From Rhizobium leucaenae USDA 9039 (GTDB taxonomy: Bacteria > Pseudomonadota > Alphaproteobacteria > Rhizobiales > Rhizobiaceae), in contig NZ_AUFB01000007.1 in the NCBI RefSeq assembly GCF_000426285.1, positions 232,619 through 296,618 on the forward strand: a DNA stretch of 64,000 bases, in the 5' to 3' direction. Numbering within the stretch: the stretch's first letter is position 1; each line of letters begins with the position of its first letter. Positions 8,387-17,579 of this stretch are shown piece after piece. A program made the translations under genes and the position numbers. The notes beneath the pieces were generated by a model. The model worked only from the letters and a program-made list of their open reading frames with translations. It did no database searches and was not told where the DNA came from.

Positions 8387-9844
8387 GTGAACCGGTTCCT
8401 GAAATTCAGCCTTGCTCTGGCCCTGACAGCCGCGACATCTGCTCTCGCGTCGATTGATGCGCAGGCACAATATTATCGCGGCGGGAACGATATCGTTCTG
8501 GTGACCCCCGATGGACGCATCCTCGATCAGTATCCGGAACAAGGCGTCGTGACGGTCGCCCGCGACGGACGCGGCCATCGCGTGTTGATCGACCGCTACG
8601 GCAATGTCGTCGCCACCGAGATGCGCGCCAGCACCTATTATCCCCGCGCGCCCCGCCGTGACGGTTACAGTGACGATAGTAACCGCTATGGCGACACGCA
8701 GCTTTCCAACAATGGCGGCTATCGCGACTATCGCCAGTATCGCAGCAACGATTACGGGAATGATGATGGTTATGTTGATAACGGCTATGGCCAGCAGCAG
8801 GATCGCGGTGTCGTCACCAGCGGCATTCCGCGCGACGGCGACATCCAACGTGAGCCGCTCGACAATCAACCGCTGCCGGACGTGAGCGGCCAATCTCAGA
8901 ATTCGAGCGGTAATGACTACGCATCGATCGATCCGCAGGAGCAGGCACCTGCTATCGAACGCAAGGCCCCTGCCGAGCCCGTCATTACGCTGAAGGGTAA
9001 GTCGAAGATGGAAATCACGGCGCTTGAGGTCTTCCTCGCTCGCCAGGGGATTTCGCCAGGCGCGATCGATGGCCGTATGGGCGCCAATGTCACCAAAGCG
9101 ATCTACGCCTATCAACAGATGACCGGTCAGACGCTGAACCCCAACGACACGGATTCGATCCTCGAACAACTGCGCTTGTCGGGTGGCATGCCGATTGTCA
9201 ACTACACGATCACGCCTGCCGATGCCGCCGGCCCTTATGTTGCATCGATTCCTGAAGACTACGCCGAGAAGGCACAGATGCCCTCGCTCGGTTACACCTC
9301 CACCACGGAGATGCTGGCCGAACGCTTCCATATGGATGAAGGCTATCTGAAGGAGCTCAACCCCGGCGTCGATTTTACCGTTCCCGGCAGCACGATCAAA
9401 GTGGTCAACACCGGCCCCGGCAAGACCGGCGCCGTCGCCAAGATTTTGGCCGACAAGGGCCGTAAGCAGGTTTTCGCCTATGACGCCAGCGGCGCTCTGA
9501 TTGCCGCCTATCCCGCCAGCATCGGTTCGACCGACACACCGTCGCCATCCGGCACGGTCACGGTCGAGCGTGTCGCCTTCAATCCGGGCTACACGTACAA
9601 TCCGAAGATCAACTTCAAGCAGGGCGCCAACGACAAGATCCTCGACATTCCGCCCGGCCCGAACGGCCCGGTCGGTCTTGTTTGGATGGCGCTATCGAAG
9701 CCGACCTACGGCATTCACGGCACCCCAGACCCTTCGAAGATCGGCAAGTCGCAGAGCCATGGCTGCGTGCGCCTCACCAACTGGGATGCGACCGAACTTG
9801 CCAAGATGGTCAAGCCCGGCGTGGTGGTCGAATTCGTCGATTAA
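8387..9844 (+). CDS. L,D-transpeptidase with peptidoglycan-binding domain (YkuD/ErfK family)
   Basis: 485 residues, periplasmic. GTG start at 8387 with GAGGA 10 bp upstream opens a clear signal peptide (VNRFLKFSLALALTAATSA). Next is a low-complexity stretch rich in Tyr, Arg, Gly and Asp (about residues 80-145), then a PG_binding_1-like module (about 203-265: LEVFLARQGISPGAIDGRMG). The C-terminal YkuD domain has the catalytic SHGCVRLTNWD (Cys near residue 459). Such enzymes make 3-3 crosslinks or anchor outer-membrane proteins to peptidoglycan, and are numerous in Rhizobiales. Confidence 0.9.
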   Translation: MNRFLKFSLALALTAATSALASIDAQAQYYRGGNDIVLVTPDGRILDQYPEQGVVTVARDGRGHRVLIDRYGNVVATEMRASTYYPRAPRRDGYSDDSNRYGDTQLSNNGGYRDYRQYRSNDYGNDDGYVDNGYGQQQDRGVVTSGIPRDGDIQREPLDNQPLPDVSGQSQNSSGNDYASIDPQEQAPAIERKAPAEPVITLKGKSKMEITALEVFLARQGISPGAIDGRMGANVTKAIYAYQQMTGQTLNPNDTDSILEQLRLSGGMPIVNYTITPADAAGPYVASIPEDYAEKAQMPSLGYTSTTEMLAERFHMDEGYLKELNPGVDFTVPGSTIKVVNTGPGKTGAVAKILADKGRKQVFAYDASGALIAAYPASIGSTDTPSPSGTVTVERVAFNPGYTYNPKINFKQGANDKILDIPPGPNGPVGLVWMALSKPTYGIHGTPDPSKIGKSQSHGCVRLTNWDATELAKMVKPGVVVEFVD

Positions 9845-9871
9845 ATCGCATTTGCGCAAATAGAACAGGCG

Positions 9872-9897
9872 GCCGAATGAGCCCTTCGGCGGCCTTT
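9872..9897. terminator. Weak terminator hairpin between L,D-transpeptidase and ParA-like genes
   Basis: GCCGAA at 9872-9877 pairs with TTCGGC at 9885-9890, followed by GGCCTTTCT. The two genes converge here. The stem is short, so support is moderate. Confidence 0.4.
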
Positions 9898-9913
9898 CTA
9901 TGGTGAGAATATC

Positions 9914-10630
9914 TTAGGCCGCACTGCGGATCGCCTCATGACCAGTGCTGCGTGCCGAAGCCGTTAACCGCGTCGGCACGAGCCGCATCATTTCCTCGGC
10001 AAAGGCGCGTGCGTTTTCCTGAGCCTTGTCCAGATTGCTGACCCTCGTCGAATCCATCGTATAGAGCGTCCCGCCGCAGTCGAAGATATCGCGGAAGGCA
10101 GAGCGTTCGATGATCGGCGTTTCGAGAACCGCAACACTCCGCTCGGACAATAGCGCTTTCACCACCTGCAGCGCTCTGGTCGTCACCATCGAATTGACGC
10201 GGGTCAGAACGACCGAATGATTGATGCGGATGCCCGCCCGCTGTTCCAGATAGTGCAGCAGTTCCAGCACCTGCGCTCCGCCCCGTGCATCCATCGCGCA
10301 GCCTTGGATTGGTATGAGCACATGATCGGAAAGACCGAGCGCCGTTGCCAACAGCGGCGTGCGAGCGCCTGGCAGGTCCAGGATGAAATAGTCCGTCGCA
10401 CTATTTTCAGAGAGATGCACAGGCAAGGACGCGCTGGTCACGAAATCGATGACCGAGATGTTAGGAACATGGTTGCCGGAAATCTCGTACCAGTGCGAAA
10501 TCCAATGCTGTGGGTCGGCGTCGAGAATGGTGACGCGATAACCGCGCCGCGCCAGTTCGGTGGACAACAGCAAAACCGCCGTCGTCTTCCCCGCCCCACC
10601 TTTCGTATTTGCAAATGTGATAACTGGCAT
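9914..10630 (-). CDS. ParA/MinD-type ATPase (orphan, VirC1-like)
   Basis: 238 residues with the deviant Walker A motif KGGAGKTT (residues 10-17), the switch DADPQ, and FILDLPGA as Walker B. ParA-superfamily ATPases position plasmids, chromosomes or protein assemblies. There is no ParB gene or obvious centromere repeat nearby, so a plasmid-partition role is not supported. Similar orphans in rhizobia are annotated as ParA family or VirC1-like. It stands alone, with 274 bp of gene-free DNA upstream. Confidence 0.82.
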   Translation of the reverse strand: MPVITFANTKGGAGKTTAVLLLSTELARRGYRVTILDADPQHWISHWYEISGNHVPNISVIDFVTSASLPVHLSENSATDYFILDLPGARTPLLATALGLSDHVLIPIQGCAMDARGGAQVLELLHYLEQRAGIRINHSVVLTRVNSMVTTRALQVVKALLSERSVAVLETPIIERSAFRDIFDCGGTLYTMDSTRVSNLDKAQENARAFAEEMMRLVPTRLTASARSTGHEAIRSAA

Positions 10631-10904
10631 AGTCGGTCTCCGGCAAGATGGCGGTGAGCACGAACATCGCTCTTTTCAGCACCGTCTGACTCATTGGTGC
10701 AGTTAACGCATTGTTTCGAGATATGGTTAATAAAGCCCTAACGGCACCTGTCGGACGTTAAGGTATCGCTTCGGCGAGGCTTAACCGACGGCACTGGCGG
10801 CACTCTACTTGCGAACTAAAATTGCGATCGCCAACCTGCGAAATCGGCACAAAAAATCGCGCCGCAATCGTCTTGCGGCACGATCAAAGGCTGAGGCAAT
10901 ATGC

Positions 10905-12053
10905 CTAGAAGCAGTCGCGGAACAGTGCCTTGGTGTTTTCCAGCGTCATCGCCACGGGATTGCCGCCGGCGCTCGGATCGTCGATCGCCATGGCCGAGAG
11001 TTCGTCGATGCGATCGGGCGTGATGCCCATAGCCGAGAGGTTTTCGGGAACACCGAGATCGGCCCGCAGCTTCAATACATAATCATAGAAGCCGTCGAAG
11101 CCGCCGGAAATGCCGAGATAGGCGGCGGCACGGGCGATCTTGTCCTCGATGGCCTTGCGATTGAAGCGCAGCACGGCCGGCATGACGACGGCGTTGGTCA
11201 TGCCGTGGTGCGTGTTGTAGACGGCGCCGATCGGATGCGACAGCGCATGAATGGCGCCCAGGCCCTTCTGAAAAGCGACGGCACCCATGGCGGCGGCGCT
11301 CATCATGTTGGCGCGGGCTTCGAGGTCGGTCCCTTCCCTATAGGCGCGCGGCAGGAATTCCTTGACGAGCCGCATGCCTTCCAGCGCGATGCCGGCGGAC
11401 ATCGGATGATAAAAGGGTGAGGAATAGGCTTCCAGGCAATGGGCGAATGCATCCATGCCGGTGCCGGCGGTGATGATTTTCGGCATGCCGACGGTCAGTT
11501 CCGGATCAGAAATGACGACGCCCGGCAGGAACTTCGGGTGGAAGATGATCTTCTTCACATGCGTTGCGGAATTGGTGATGACGCTGGCGCGGCCAACTTC
11601 GGAACCAGTGCCGGCAGTCGTCGGCACGGCGACGATCGGAGCAATGCCCTCGACATTGGCGCGGGTCCACCAATCGCCCATATCCTCGAAATCCCAGACC
11701 GGCCGTGTCTGACCGGCCATGAAGGCGACGCATTTGCCGAGATCGAGGCCCGAGCCGCCGCCGAAGGCGACGACGCCGTCATGGCCGCCGTCCTTGAAGG
11801 CCTTCACGCCGGCATCGAGGTTCTTCTCGTTCGGGTTTGGATCGACATCGGCGAAGATGGCTCGGCCAAGGCCGGCGTCTTCGAGAATATCCAGCGCCGT
11901 CTTGGTGATCGCCATCGAGGCGAGCCCGCGGTCGGTGATCAGAAGCGGCTTCTTGATACCCAGGCTTTTGCAGGCATCCGCCAGTTCCGTGATCCGGCCG
12001 CGGCCGAGCTTGACGGCGGTGGGATAGCTCCAATTGGCTGAGATATTGCTCAT
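10905..12053 (-). CDS. Iron-containing (group III) alcohol dehydrogenase
   Basis: NAD(P)-dependent, metal-requiring alcohol dehydrogenase of 382 residues. The nucleotide loop is GGGSGLDLGK and GTGSEVGR is present. Metal ligands lie in AGTGMDAFAHCLEAY (Asp and His), ALSHPIGA and NTHHGMTNA. Its ATG overlaps the TGA of the aldehyde dehydrogenase gene (ATGA at 12050-12053), so the two are translationally coupled. In context it probably oxidises the hydroxyl of a gamma-glutamylated amino alcohol, or reduces the aldehyde; this is inference. It is the last gene of the leftward catabolic cluster. Confidence 0.9.
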   Translation of the reverse strand: MSNISANWSYPTAVKLGRGRITELADACKSLGIKKPLLITDRGLASMAITKTALDILEDAGLGRAIFADVDPNPNEKNLDAGVKAFKDGGHDGVVAFGGGSGLDLGKCVAFMAGQTRPVWDFEDMGDWWTRANVEGIAPIVAVPTTAGTGSEVGRASVITNSATHVKKIIFHPKFLPGVVISDPELTVGMPKIITAGTGMDAFAHCLEAYSSPFYHPMSAGIALEGMRLVKEFLPRAYREGTDLEARANMMSAAAMGAVAFQKGLGAIHALSHPIGAVYNTHHGMTNAVVMPAVLRFNRKAIEDKIARAAAYLGISGGFDGFYDYVLKLRADLGVPENLSAMGITPDRIDELSAMAIDDPSAGGNPVAMTLENTKALFRDCF

Positions 12054-13435
12054 GCTGTTACCTTCTTCAAATGGTAGGATTTCGGGCGCGTCAGATTGTG
12101 AAAACCCATTACGGAGAGCGAGCCGCCACGGCCTGTTTCCTTGACGCCGGTCCAGCACAGTGCTGGATCGAGATAGTCGGCGCGGTTCATGAAAACGGTG
12201 CCGGTCTCGATATCACGGCCGATTCGAGAGGCACGCTCGGCATCCTTGGTCCAGAGCGAGGCCGTCAGGCCATAAGGGCTGTCATTCATCAATTCCAGCG
12301 CTTCAGCGTCGCTCTTCACCTTCATGATGCCGACGGCGGGGCCGAAGGTTTCTTCGCGCATGAAGGCCATGGAATGATTGACGTCGACGAGGACCTGGGG
12401 CGCCAGATAGGCGCCGCCATCATCGGCCGGGAAAAGCTTGGGATCGACCAGCGCCTTGGCGCCTTTGGCGACGGCATCCGCAATCTGTTCGCGCACCACC
12501 TTGGCGAAACGCTTGTGCGCCATCGGACCAAGCGTGGTCTCCGGATCGAGCGGATTGCCGAGCTTGTAGTTCGACACCCACGCGACCGACTTCTCGACGA
12601 AGGCATCGTAGAGCGATTCATGCACATAAATGCGCTCGATGCCGCAGCAGCATTGGCCGGAATTGTAAGTGGCGCCGTCCATCAACGTGTCGACGGCCGC
12701 CTCAAGGTCGGCGTCTTCCATGACGTAGCCCGGATCCTTGCCGCCAAGTTCGAGTCCAAGGTTGGTGAAGGTGCCGGCGGCAGCGCGTTCGATCGATCGC
12801 CCGCCTTCGACCGAGCCGGTGAAGTTGACGAAGTTGAAGCTGCCGGCGGCGATCAGAGCCGAAGTCGTCTCATGGTCGAGATAGACGTTCTGGAAGACAT
12901 CGGCCGGAACGCCGGCCTCCACGAAAGCCTGAACCAGTCGCTCACCGACCAGAAGCGTCTGGCTGGCATGCTTCAGAATAACGGTATTGCCGGCCATCAG
13001 CGCCGGGGCAACGGTGTTGATCGCGGTCATGTAGGGATAATTCCAGGGCGCGATGACGAACACGACGCCATGCGGTTCGCGCTCGATACGACGCGAAAAA
13101 TTCGCACTGTCTTCCACCACCATCGGCGACAACGCATCGGCTGCGATCGAGGCCACATAATTTGAGCGCTCGTTGAAGCCGCGATATTCGCCGCCATATT
13201 TGATCGGGCGGCCCATCTGCCAAGCGAGCTCCGGCACGACGAGATCGGCCATCTCGTTGAGACGCGCAGCCCCTTTCAACACGAGCTGGACGCGGTCTTC
13301 CAGCGGGCGGCGCGCCCAATCCTTCTGCGCCTTGCGGGCGCGGGCCACCACATCCTTGGCCGCATCTAGCGACAACGCCGGACGCTCGGCATAAACCTCC
13401 CCGTTTACCGGGGACACGCATGTGATCATGGTCAT
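12050..13435 (-). CDS. NAD-dependent aldehyde dehydrogenase family protein
   Basis: 461 residues. APWNYPYMTAINTVAPAL (substrate and cofactor pocket), NFTGSVEGGRSI, LELGGKDPGYVMEDADL with the general-base Glu, and the catalytic cysteine in NSGQCCCGIERIYV are all visible. It oxidises an aldehyde to the acid. The coupling with the alcohol dehydrogenase downstream suggests that the two carry out consecutive oxidations. Between it and the glutamine-synthetase-like gene upstream sits a toxin-antitoxin pair that looks like an insertion. Confidence 0.92.
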   Translation of the reverse strand: MTMITCVSPVNGEVYAERPALSLDAAKDVVARARKAQKDWARRPLEDRVQLVLKGAARLNEMADLVVPELAWQMGRPIKYGGEYRGFNERSNYVASIAADALSPMVVEDSANFSRRIEREPHGVVFVIAPWNYPYMTAINTVAPALMAGNTVILKHASQTLLVGERLVQAFVEAGVPADVFQNVYLDHETTSALIAAGSFNFVNFTGSVEGGRSIERAAAGTFTNLGLELGGKDPGYVMEDADLEAAVDTLMDGATYNSGQCCCGIERIYVHESLYDAFVEKSVAWVSNYKLGNPLDPETTLGPMAHKRFAKVVREQIADAVAKGAKALVDPKLFPADDGGAYLAPQVLVDVNHSMAFMREETFGPAVGIMKVKSDAEALELMNDSPYGLTASLWTKDAERASRIGRDIETGTVFMNRADYLDPALCWTGVKETGRGGSLSVMGFHNLTRPKSYHLKKVTA

Positions 13436-13456
13436 TCTTTTGTTGCTCCAGTAGGC

Positions 13457-13873
13457 CTAGCAGGCAAGGGTCTTAACGTGACCAGCGGCTCCATAGGCGA
13501 GAATAGCGCGGTCTCTGGTGATGATCGTAAGATCGTGTTCACGTGCGGTAGCGATGATAATGCGATCCATTGGGTCACTGTGCAACGGCTCAGGAAGGTA
13601 GGACGCGGCAATCATAACGGCTGGCGTAGCGGTCTGCACATGTATTCCGCTGGCCTTCACAAAATCCTCGAACCACGCCAGCGCATGCTTCGTGCTGTGT
13701 ATTCTACCTCGCGATATCAACATCCCGATCTCCCACGCGGTCATTGCGGAAACACAAAGCCGATCACTGCCGGGGGTGATTTCATTCACCGCATCGACCG
13801 CTGTTTGTGATATCGGCTTCCCATTTGCCAGCCAAATAGCAGCGCAGGTGTCGAGGAGAAAACTCTCACTCAT
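13457..13873 (-). CDS. vapC: VapC-type PIN-domain toxin (ribonuclease)
   Basis: 138 residues. PIN nucleases cut tRNA or rRNA with Mg2+ bound by acidic residues. Here these are Asp in LLDTCAAIWL, Glu in SAMTAWEIG, Asp in SDPMDRIIIATA and Asp in LTIITRDRAI. The ATG at 13873 overlaps the end of the antitoxin gene by 8 bp, the usual arrangement. In-frame ATGs upstream are less plausible. The stop lies 21 bp before the aldehyde dehydrogenase start, so read-through could drive that gene. Confidence 0.88.
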   Translation of the reverse strand: MSESFLLDTCAAIWLANGKPISQTAVDAVNEITPGSDRLCVSAMTAWEIGMLISRGRIHSTKHALAWFEDFVKASGIHVQTATPAVMIAASYLPEPLHSDPMDRIIIATAREHDLTIITRDRAILAYGAAGHVKTLAC

Positions 13874-14291
13874 TGTAGAGTTTATCACTCCATTCGACGT
13901 CTATCGGAACCGTGAGGTCAAGATCCGCCGCTATCGTCATTGTTCCTTTCATGCACCCGAAGATCGGATGAGCTTTCTGATTGCCGTCCGCAGGCCCACC
14001 CGCCCCTATGTCCGGCGATGACATCTGCCCATATGTATAATCCGGCTGTTTCATTTCCCTAAATCCCTGCCGTGAAATAGCCCGATGGGCAGCGACATCC
14101 ACAATACTCACACCCAGGAACTCGGCGACTAAATCTTGTTCCTCAGCGCTCATCTTGCGTTCCCCCGTAAGCATCCGGGAAGCCGCACTCTTATCGATAT
14201 TCAGAAACCGGCCCAATCCGCTTATGGTTTCGCCTCTGCTCGTCAGCTTCTGATGAAACCAGTCCCTATCGATCGAACTCTTCCGTGCCAT
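13866..14291 (-). CDS. XRE-HTH antitoxin with VapB-like C-terminal tail
   Basis: 141 residues. Residues 1-62 form a lambda-repressor-type HTH (SGLGRFLNIDKSAASRMLTGERK). The C-terminus (HPIFGCMKGTMTIAADLDLTVPIDVEW) resembles the toxin-wrapping tail of VapB/Phd antitoxins. Usual VapB proteins have AbrB or MetJ DNA-binding domains, so an HTH plus this tail is a less common hybrid. It lies directly upstream of and overlaps vapC. A palindrome at 14354-14365 is a likely autoregulatory operator. Confidence 0.75.
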   Translation of the reverse strand: MARKSSIDRDWFHQKLTSRGETISGLGRFLNIDKSAASRMLTGERKMSAEEQDLVAEFLGVSIVDVAAHRAISRQGFREMKQPDYTYGQMSSPDIGAGGPADGNQKAHPIFGCMKGTMTIAADLDLTVPIDVEWSDKLYNE

Positions 14292-14353
14292 AAGCGATCC
14301 TTCATGTTGAACATTAAGAATTCCATGGAGTTGCGATTATGTCAACGAATTAT

Positions 14354-14365
14354 CTCAACGTTGAG
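14354..14365. promoter_or_regulatory. Palindrome CTCAACGTTGAG, candidate operator of the XRE antitoxin
   Basis: A 12-bp perfect palindrome in an AT-rich 76-bp gap, 63 bp upstream of the antitoxin ATG and 3 bp after the stop of the glutamine-synthetase-like gene. The position fits autoregulation of the toxin-antitoxin operon; binding is inferred. Confidence 0.5.
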
Positions 14366-14367
14366 AA

Positions 14368-15738
14368 TTAAGCCCTTTCAAATCCTCTCGCCACCTCCCA
14401 GTCGGTGACGCGGCGATCATATTCTTCCTGCTCCCATTCGGCAGCGCGGGTGTAGTGGTCGATGACATCGTTACCGAAGGCGGCGCGCAGCATCTCGGAG
14501 CCGTTCAGCGCCACCGCGGCATCCCGCAGCGTGCGCGGAATTTCGCGAACCTCGCGGGCGCCATAGGCGTCTCCCACGAAAGGCGCTTCCAGTTCAAGCT
14601 TGTTCTCGATGCCATCGAGACCGGCCGCGATCAGCGCCGCAAAGGCGAGGTACGGATTGAGGTCGGAGCCGCCGACGCGGCATTCGATGCGGATTCCCTT
14701 GGTTTCGGCACCGCAGAGACGATAGCCCGCCGTGCGGTTGTCGGTGCTCCAGATCGCTTTGGTGGGCGCGAAGGTGCCCGCAACGAAACGCTTGTAGGAA
14801 TTGATATAGGGCGCGAGGAAATAGGTGATCTCGCTGGCATGCGTCAAAAGGCCGGCGACATAGTGCTTCATCAGCGGCGTCATGCCGTGCTCTTGTTCTT
14901 TGTCGAAGAACAGCGGCGTCTTGCCGTCGGCGCTCCACAGCGACTGATGGATATGCGACGAACTGCCGGCGGAATTGTAATTCCACTTCGCAAGGAAGGT
15001 GATGGCCTTGCCCTTCGACCAGGCGATCTCCTTGCAGCCGTTTTTGATGATCGTATGGCGGTCCGCCATGGTCAGCGCATCGGCATAACGGACGTTGATT
15101 TCCTCCTGTCCCGCCGAAGCCTCGCCTTTGGAGTTCTCAACCGGAATGTCGGCGCCCTGCAAGCCCTTGCGGATCGCCCGCATCACATCCTCTTCCTTGG
15201 TGGTCTGGAAGATGTGGTAGTCCTCATTGTAGCCGCTGGCGAGATGCAGGTTGCGATAGCCCGACTCGCGGGCGCTGTCATAGCTCTGGTCGAACAGGAA
15301 GAACTCAAGTTCGGAGGCCATGAAAGCCTTCATGCCCATCGCCTCCAGCCGCCTGATCTGCTTCTTGAGAATGGCGCGCGGCGAATGCGCCACTTCTTCG
15401 TGGGTGTGATGGTCGAGCACGTCGCAAAGCACCAGCGCCGTGCCCTCGAGCCACGGAATACGGCGAAGCGTGGCGAGATCCGGCTTCATCGTATAGTCGC
15501 CATAGCCCTTCTCCCAGCTCGTCGACTTGTAGCCGGAGACAGTCTCCATCTCGAGGTCCGTCGCCTGGAGATAGTTGCAGCTATGCGTTTCCTTCCAGGC
15601 ACTCTCTACGAAGAATTCCGCCTGAAAACGCTTGCCCATCAACCGGCCTTGCATATCCACCTGGCATGCCAGAACCGTATCGATGCGCCCTTCGGCCACA
15701 TCTCGTCTGAGGTCGTCGAACGTATAGCTGCTGTTCAT
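14368..15738 (-). CDS. Glutamine synthetase-like gamma-glutamyl-amine ligase (PuuA/GlnT/IpuC type)
   Basis: 456 residues. It contains the GS catalytic blocks MASELEFFLF, GEASAGQEEINVRYADAL, NSAGSSSHIHQSL and FAPTKAIWSTDNRTAGYR, but begins with the short N-domain typical of gamma-glutamylpolyamine/alkylamide synthetases. It probably joins glutamate to an amine using ATP. The canonical GlnA adenylylation tyrosine segment is not evident. The start at 15738 (MNSSYTFDDLRRD) matches relatives from memory; another ATG at 15771 is possible. Its neighbours (permease, dehydrogenases, amidohydrolase) support amine catabolism rather than ammonia assimilation. Confidence 0.85.
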   Translation of the reverse strand: MNSSYTFDDLRRDVAEGRIDTVLACQVDMQGRLMGKRFQAEFFVESAWKETHSCNYLQATDLEMETVSGYKSTSWEKGYGDYTMKPDLATLRRIPWLEGTALVLCDVLDHHTHEEVAHSPRAILKKQIRRLEAMGMKAFMASELEFFLFDQSYDSARESGYRNLHLASGYNEDYHIFQTTKEEDVMRAIRKGLQGADIPVENSKGEASAGQEEINVRYADALTMADRHTIIKNGCKEIAWSKGKAITFLAKWNYNSAGSSSHIHQSLWSADGKTPLFFDKEQEHGMTPLMKHYVAGLLTHASEITYFLAPYINSYKRFVAGTFAPTKAIWSTDNRTAGYRLCGAETKGIRIECRVGGSDLNPYLAFAALIAAGLDGIENKLELEAPFVGDAYGAREVREIPRTLRDAAVALNGSEMLRAAFGNDVIDHYTRAAEWEQEEYDRRVTDWEVARGFERA

Positions 15739-15882
15739 GATTTGGTCCGCCTGAACAATGAATTGGAACATCGGCCTAACGAACACACCGCACAGCGGAT
15801 AGCCCGCGCTTTGCAGCCTTGTCGTTGCCGGTGAAGGGGCCGCAGGTCTGCGACCCCAAGGGTTGGAGAGATTCGCCTATAC

Positions 15883-17454
15883 TTACTTTTCGCCGACGGC
15901 CGCTTCCGCCGCTGCGATTTCGGCCTTGCGCTTGGCGATCGCATCGCCAATCGGCGGCCCCTTGAAACGGCGCTTCTCGAAGCCGAACCAGACGATCGCG
16001 GTCAGGACAAGGAAGCCGACGGTGATGATGCCTGCCCAGTCATTCGGCGGCTGGATGCCGAGAACGAAAATCACGATCATCGAGAGGATGCTCAGCACCG
16101 CAAAAAGCTTGAACATGCCCTCGCCGAGGTTCCAGGGACCCATCTTGTCCCATTTCGACGTACCCCAAGCGAAAAGGCCGAGCGTGATCGGGATCGCGAA
16201 GGAGAAGAAGAGGAAAATGACGGTGCACGACACGACGATGGTGTAAACAGGCGTATCGCCGATCGATACCAGCGACGAACCCCAGACGAACAGCACCGAA
16301 AGGATCGAACCGGTCCAGATCGCGGAAACCGGCGTGCGGTGTTTCGGGCTGACCCTGGAGAGCGCCTTCGATGCCGGCAGACCGCCGTCACGCGAGAACG
16401 CAAAGATCATGCGCGATACGGAGGTCACCGTTGCAAGGCCGCACAGCCACTGGCTGATGAAGATCAGGAGATAGAGGATATCCTTGACGACCGGATTCAC
16501 TTGGGCATCCATCGCCCAGAAGAACACGTTCCAGCCCTGCTTTGCGGCGTCGTCCATATTCGGAAGCATCAGAACGAACGCACACAGCATGATGTAGCCG
16601 AACAATGCCGACCAAAGCACGGAGGCGACCATGCCCCGCGGAACGGAATGCGCTGCCTTGACCGTTTCCTCCGAAGTATGCGCCGAGGCGTCATAGCCGG
16701 TGATCGTGTAGATCGGCAGCAAGAGGCCGAGGGCAAAGACCCAGAAGGTGGAAATCTGCGGCCAGACCGGCGCACCCGTCGCGGAGCCGTCGGCGGCAAT
16801 CGTCGCCACGCCCGAATAGTTCGTAAAGGTGAACAGCCGCGCGAAATCGTAGGACGGCGCGGCGATCAGGCACACGACCGCAAGTGCGATCGAGGTCGCG
16901 AAGATCAGATAACCCGAGAAGTCGGTCAGCTTTGCCGTCAGCCCGATACCCATATGGTTCACCAGTGCCTGAAGGCCGGTGATGACCACTAGGAACACGA
17001 TACGGATCAATGTCGTATCGACCATGCCGAAATAGCCGCCGAAAGCACCGATGAAGAAATAATAGGTGCCGACATTGATCGCGCCGAGAACGGTAACGAG
17101 GCCGAGCAGATTGAACCATGCGGTCAGCCAGCCGGTAAAGCGGTTGCCGAGGATGGAGCCCCAGTGATAGAGCCCGCCTGCGGTTGGATAGGCCGAGCTG
17201 ATCTGCGCCATTGCAACGGCGAAGACCAGCGAAATGAAGCATCCGACCGGCCAGCCAATGCCGATCGCGGCACCGCCTGCACCTGACGTTGCCTGGGCGA
17301 GCGAATTGATGCCGCCCGAAAGAATGCAAATGATGGAAAAGGATACGGCAAAGTTCGAGAACGAACTCATGCGCCGCTCCAGCTCCTGGGCATAGCCCAT
17401 GGAGTGCAGAATGTGCACGTCCTGCTTCTTGTCTAACTCTGTGTAATCAGACAT
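15883..17454 (-). CDS. APC superfamily amino acid/amine permease
   Basis: 523 residues with about 12 membrane segments. Cytoplasmic start MSDYTELDKKQDVHILHSMG, then LERRMSSFSNFAVSFSIICI and FTGWLTAWFNLLG, in the style of the APC amine/GABA-choline permeases. It imports an amine or amino acid by cation symport. The ATG at 17454 follows AGGGGGAATG. It sits in the middle of the catabolic cluster between the amidohydrolase-like and ligase genes, so it probably imports the pathway's amine. Confidence 0.87.
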   Translation of the reverse strand: MSDYTELDKKQDVHILHSMGYAQELERRMSSFSNFAVSFSIICILSGGINSLAQATSGAGGAAIGIGWPVGCFISLVFAVAMAQISSAYPTAGGLYHWGSILGNRFTGWLTAWFNLLGLVTVLGAINVGTYYFFIGAFGGYFGMVDTTLIRIVFLVVITGLQALVNHMGIGLTAKLTDFSGYLIFATSIALAVVCLIAAPSYDFARLFTFTNYSGVATIAADGSATGAPVWPQISTFWVFALGLLLPIYTITGYDASAHTSEETVKAAHSVPRGMVASVLWSALFGYIMLCAFVLMLPNMDDAAKQGWNVFFWAMDAQVNPVVKDILYLLIFISQWLCGLATVTSVSRMIFAFSRDGGLPASKALSRVSPKHRTPVSAIWTGSILSVLFVWGSSLVSIGDTPVYTIVVSCTVIFLFFSFAIPITLGLFAWGTSKWDKMGPWNLGEGMFKLFAVLSILSMIVIFVLGIQPPNDWAGIITVGFLVLTAIVWFGFEKRRFKGPPIGDAIAKRKAEIAAAEAAVGEK

Positions 17455-17579
17455 GTCATTCCCCCTAAAACCCGATCGCCCACGGAATTGCGGGCCACCA
17501 TGTGCCACATGCGCCGTTGGCTTTTGCCATACGGCCCGATTGCAGTTGAACTGCTCCCCGGGGTCTTTTCTTTCTATGC

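Noticed and set aside
9914..10630. Considered as part of a repABC plasmid-partition system
   Set aside because: No RepB/ParB or RepC gene and no repABC-type palindromes nearby; it is an orphan ParA-like gene.
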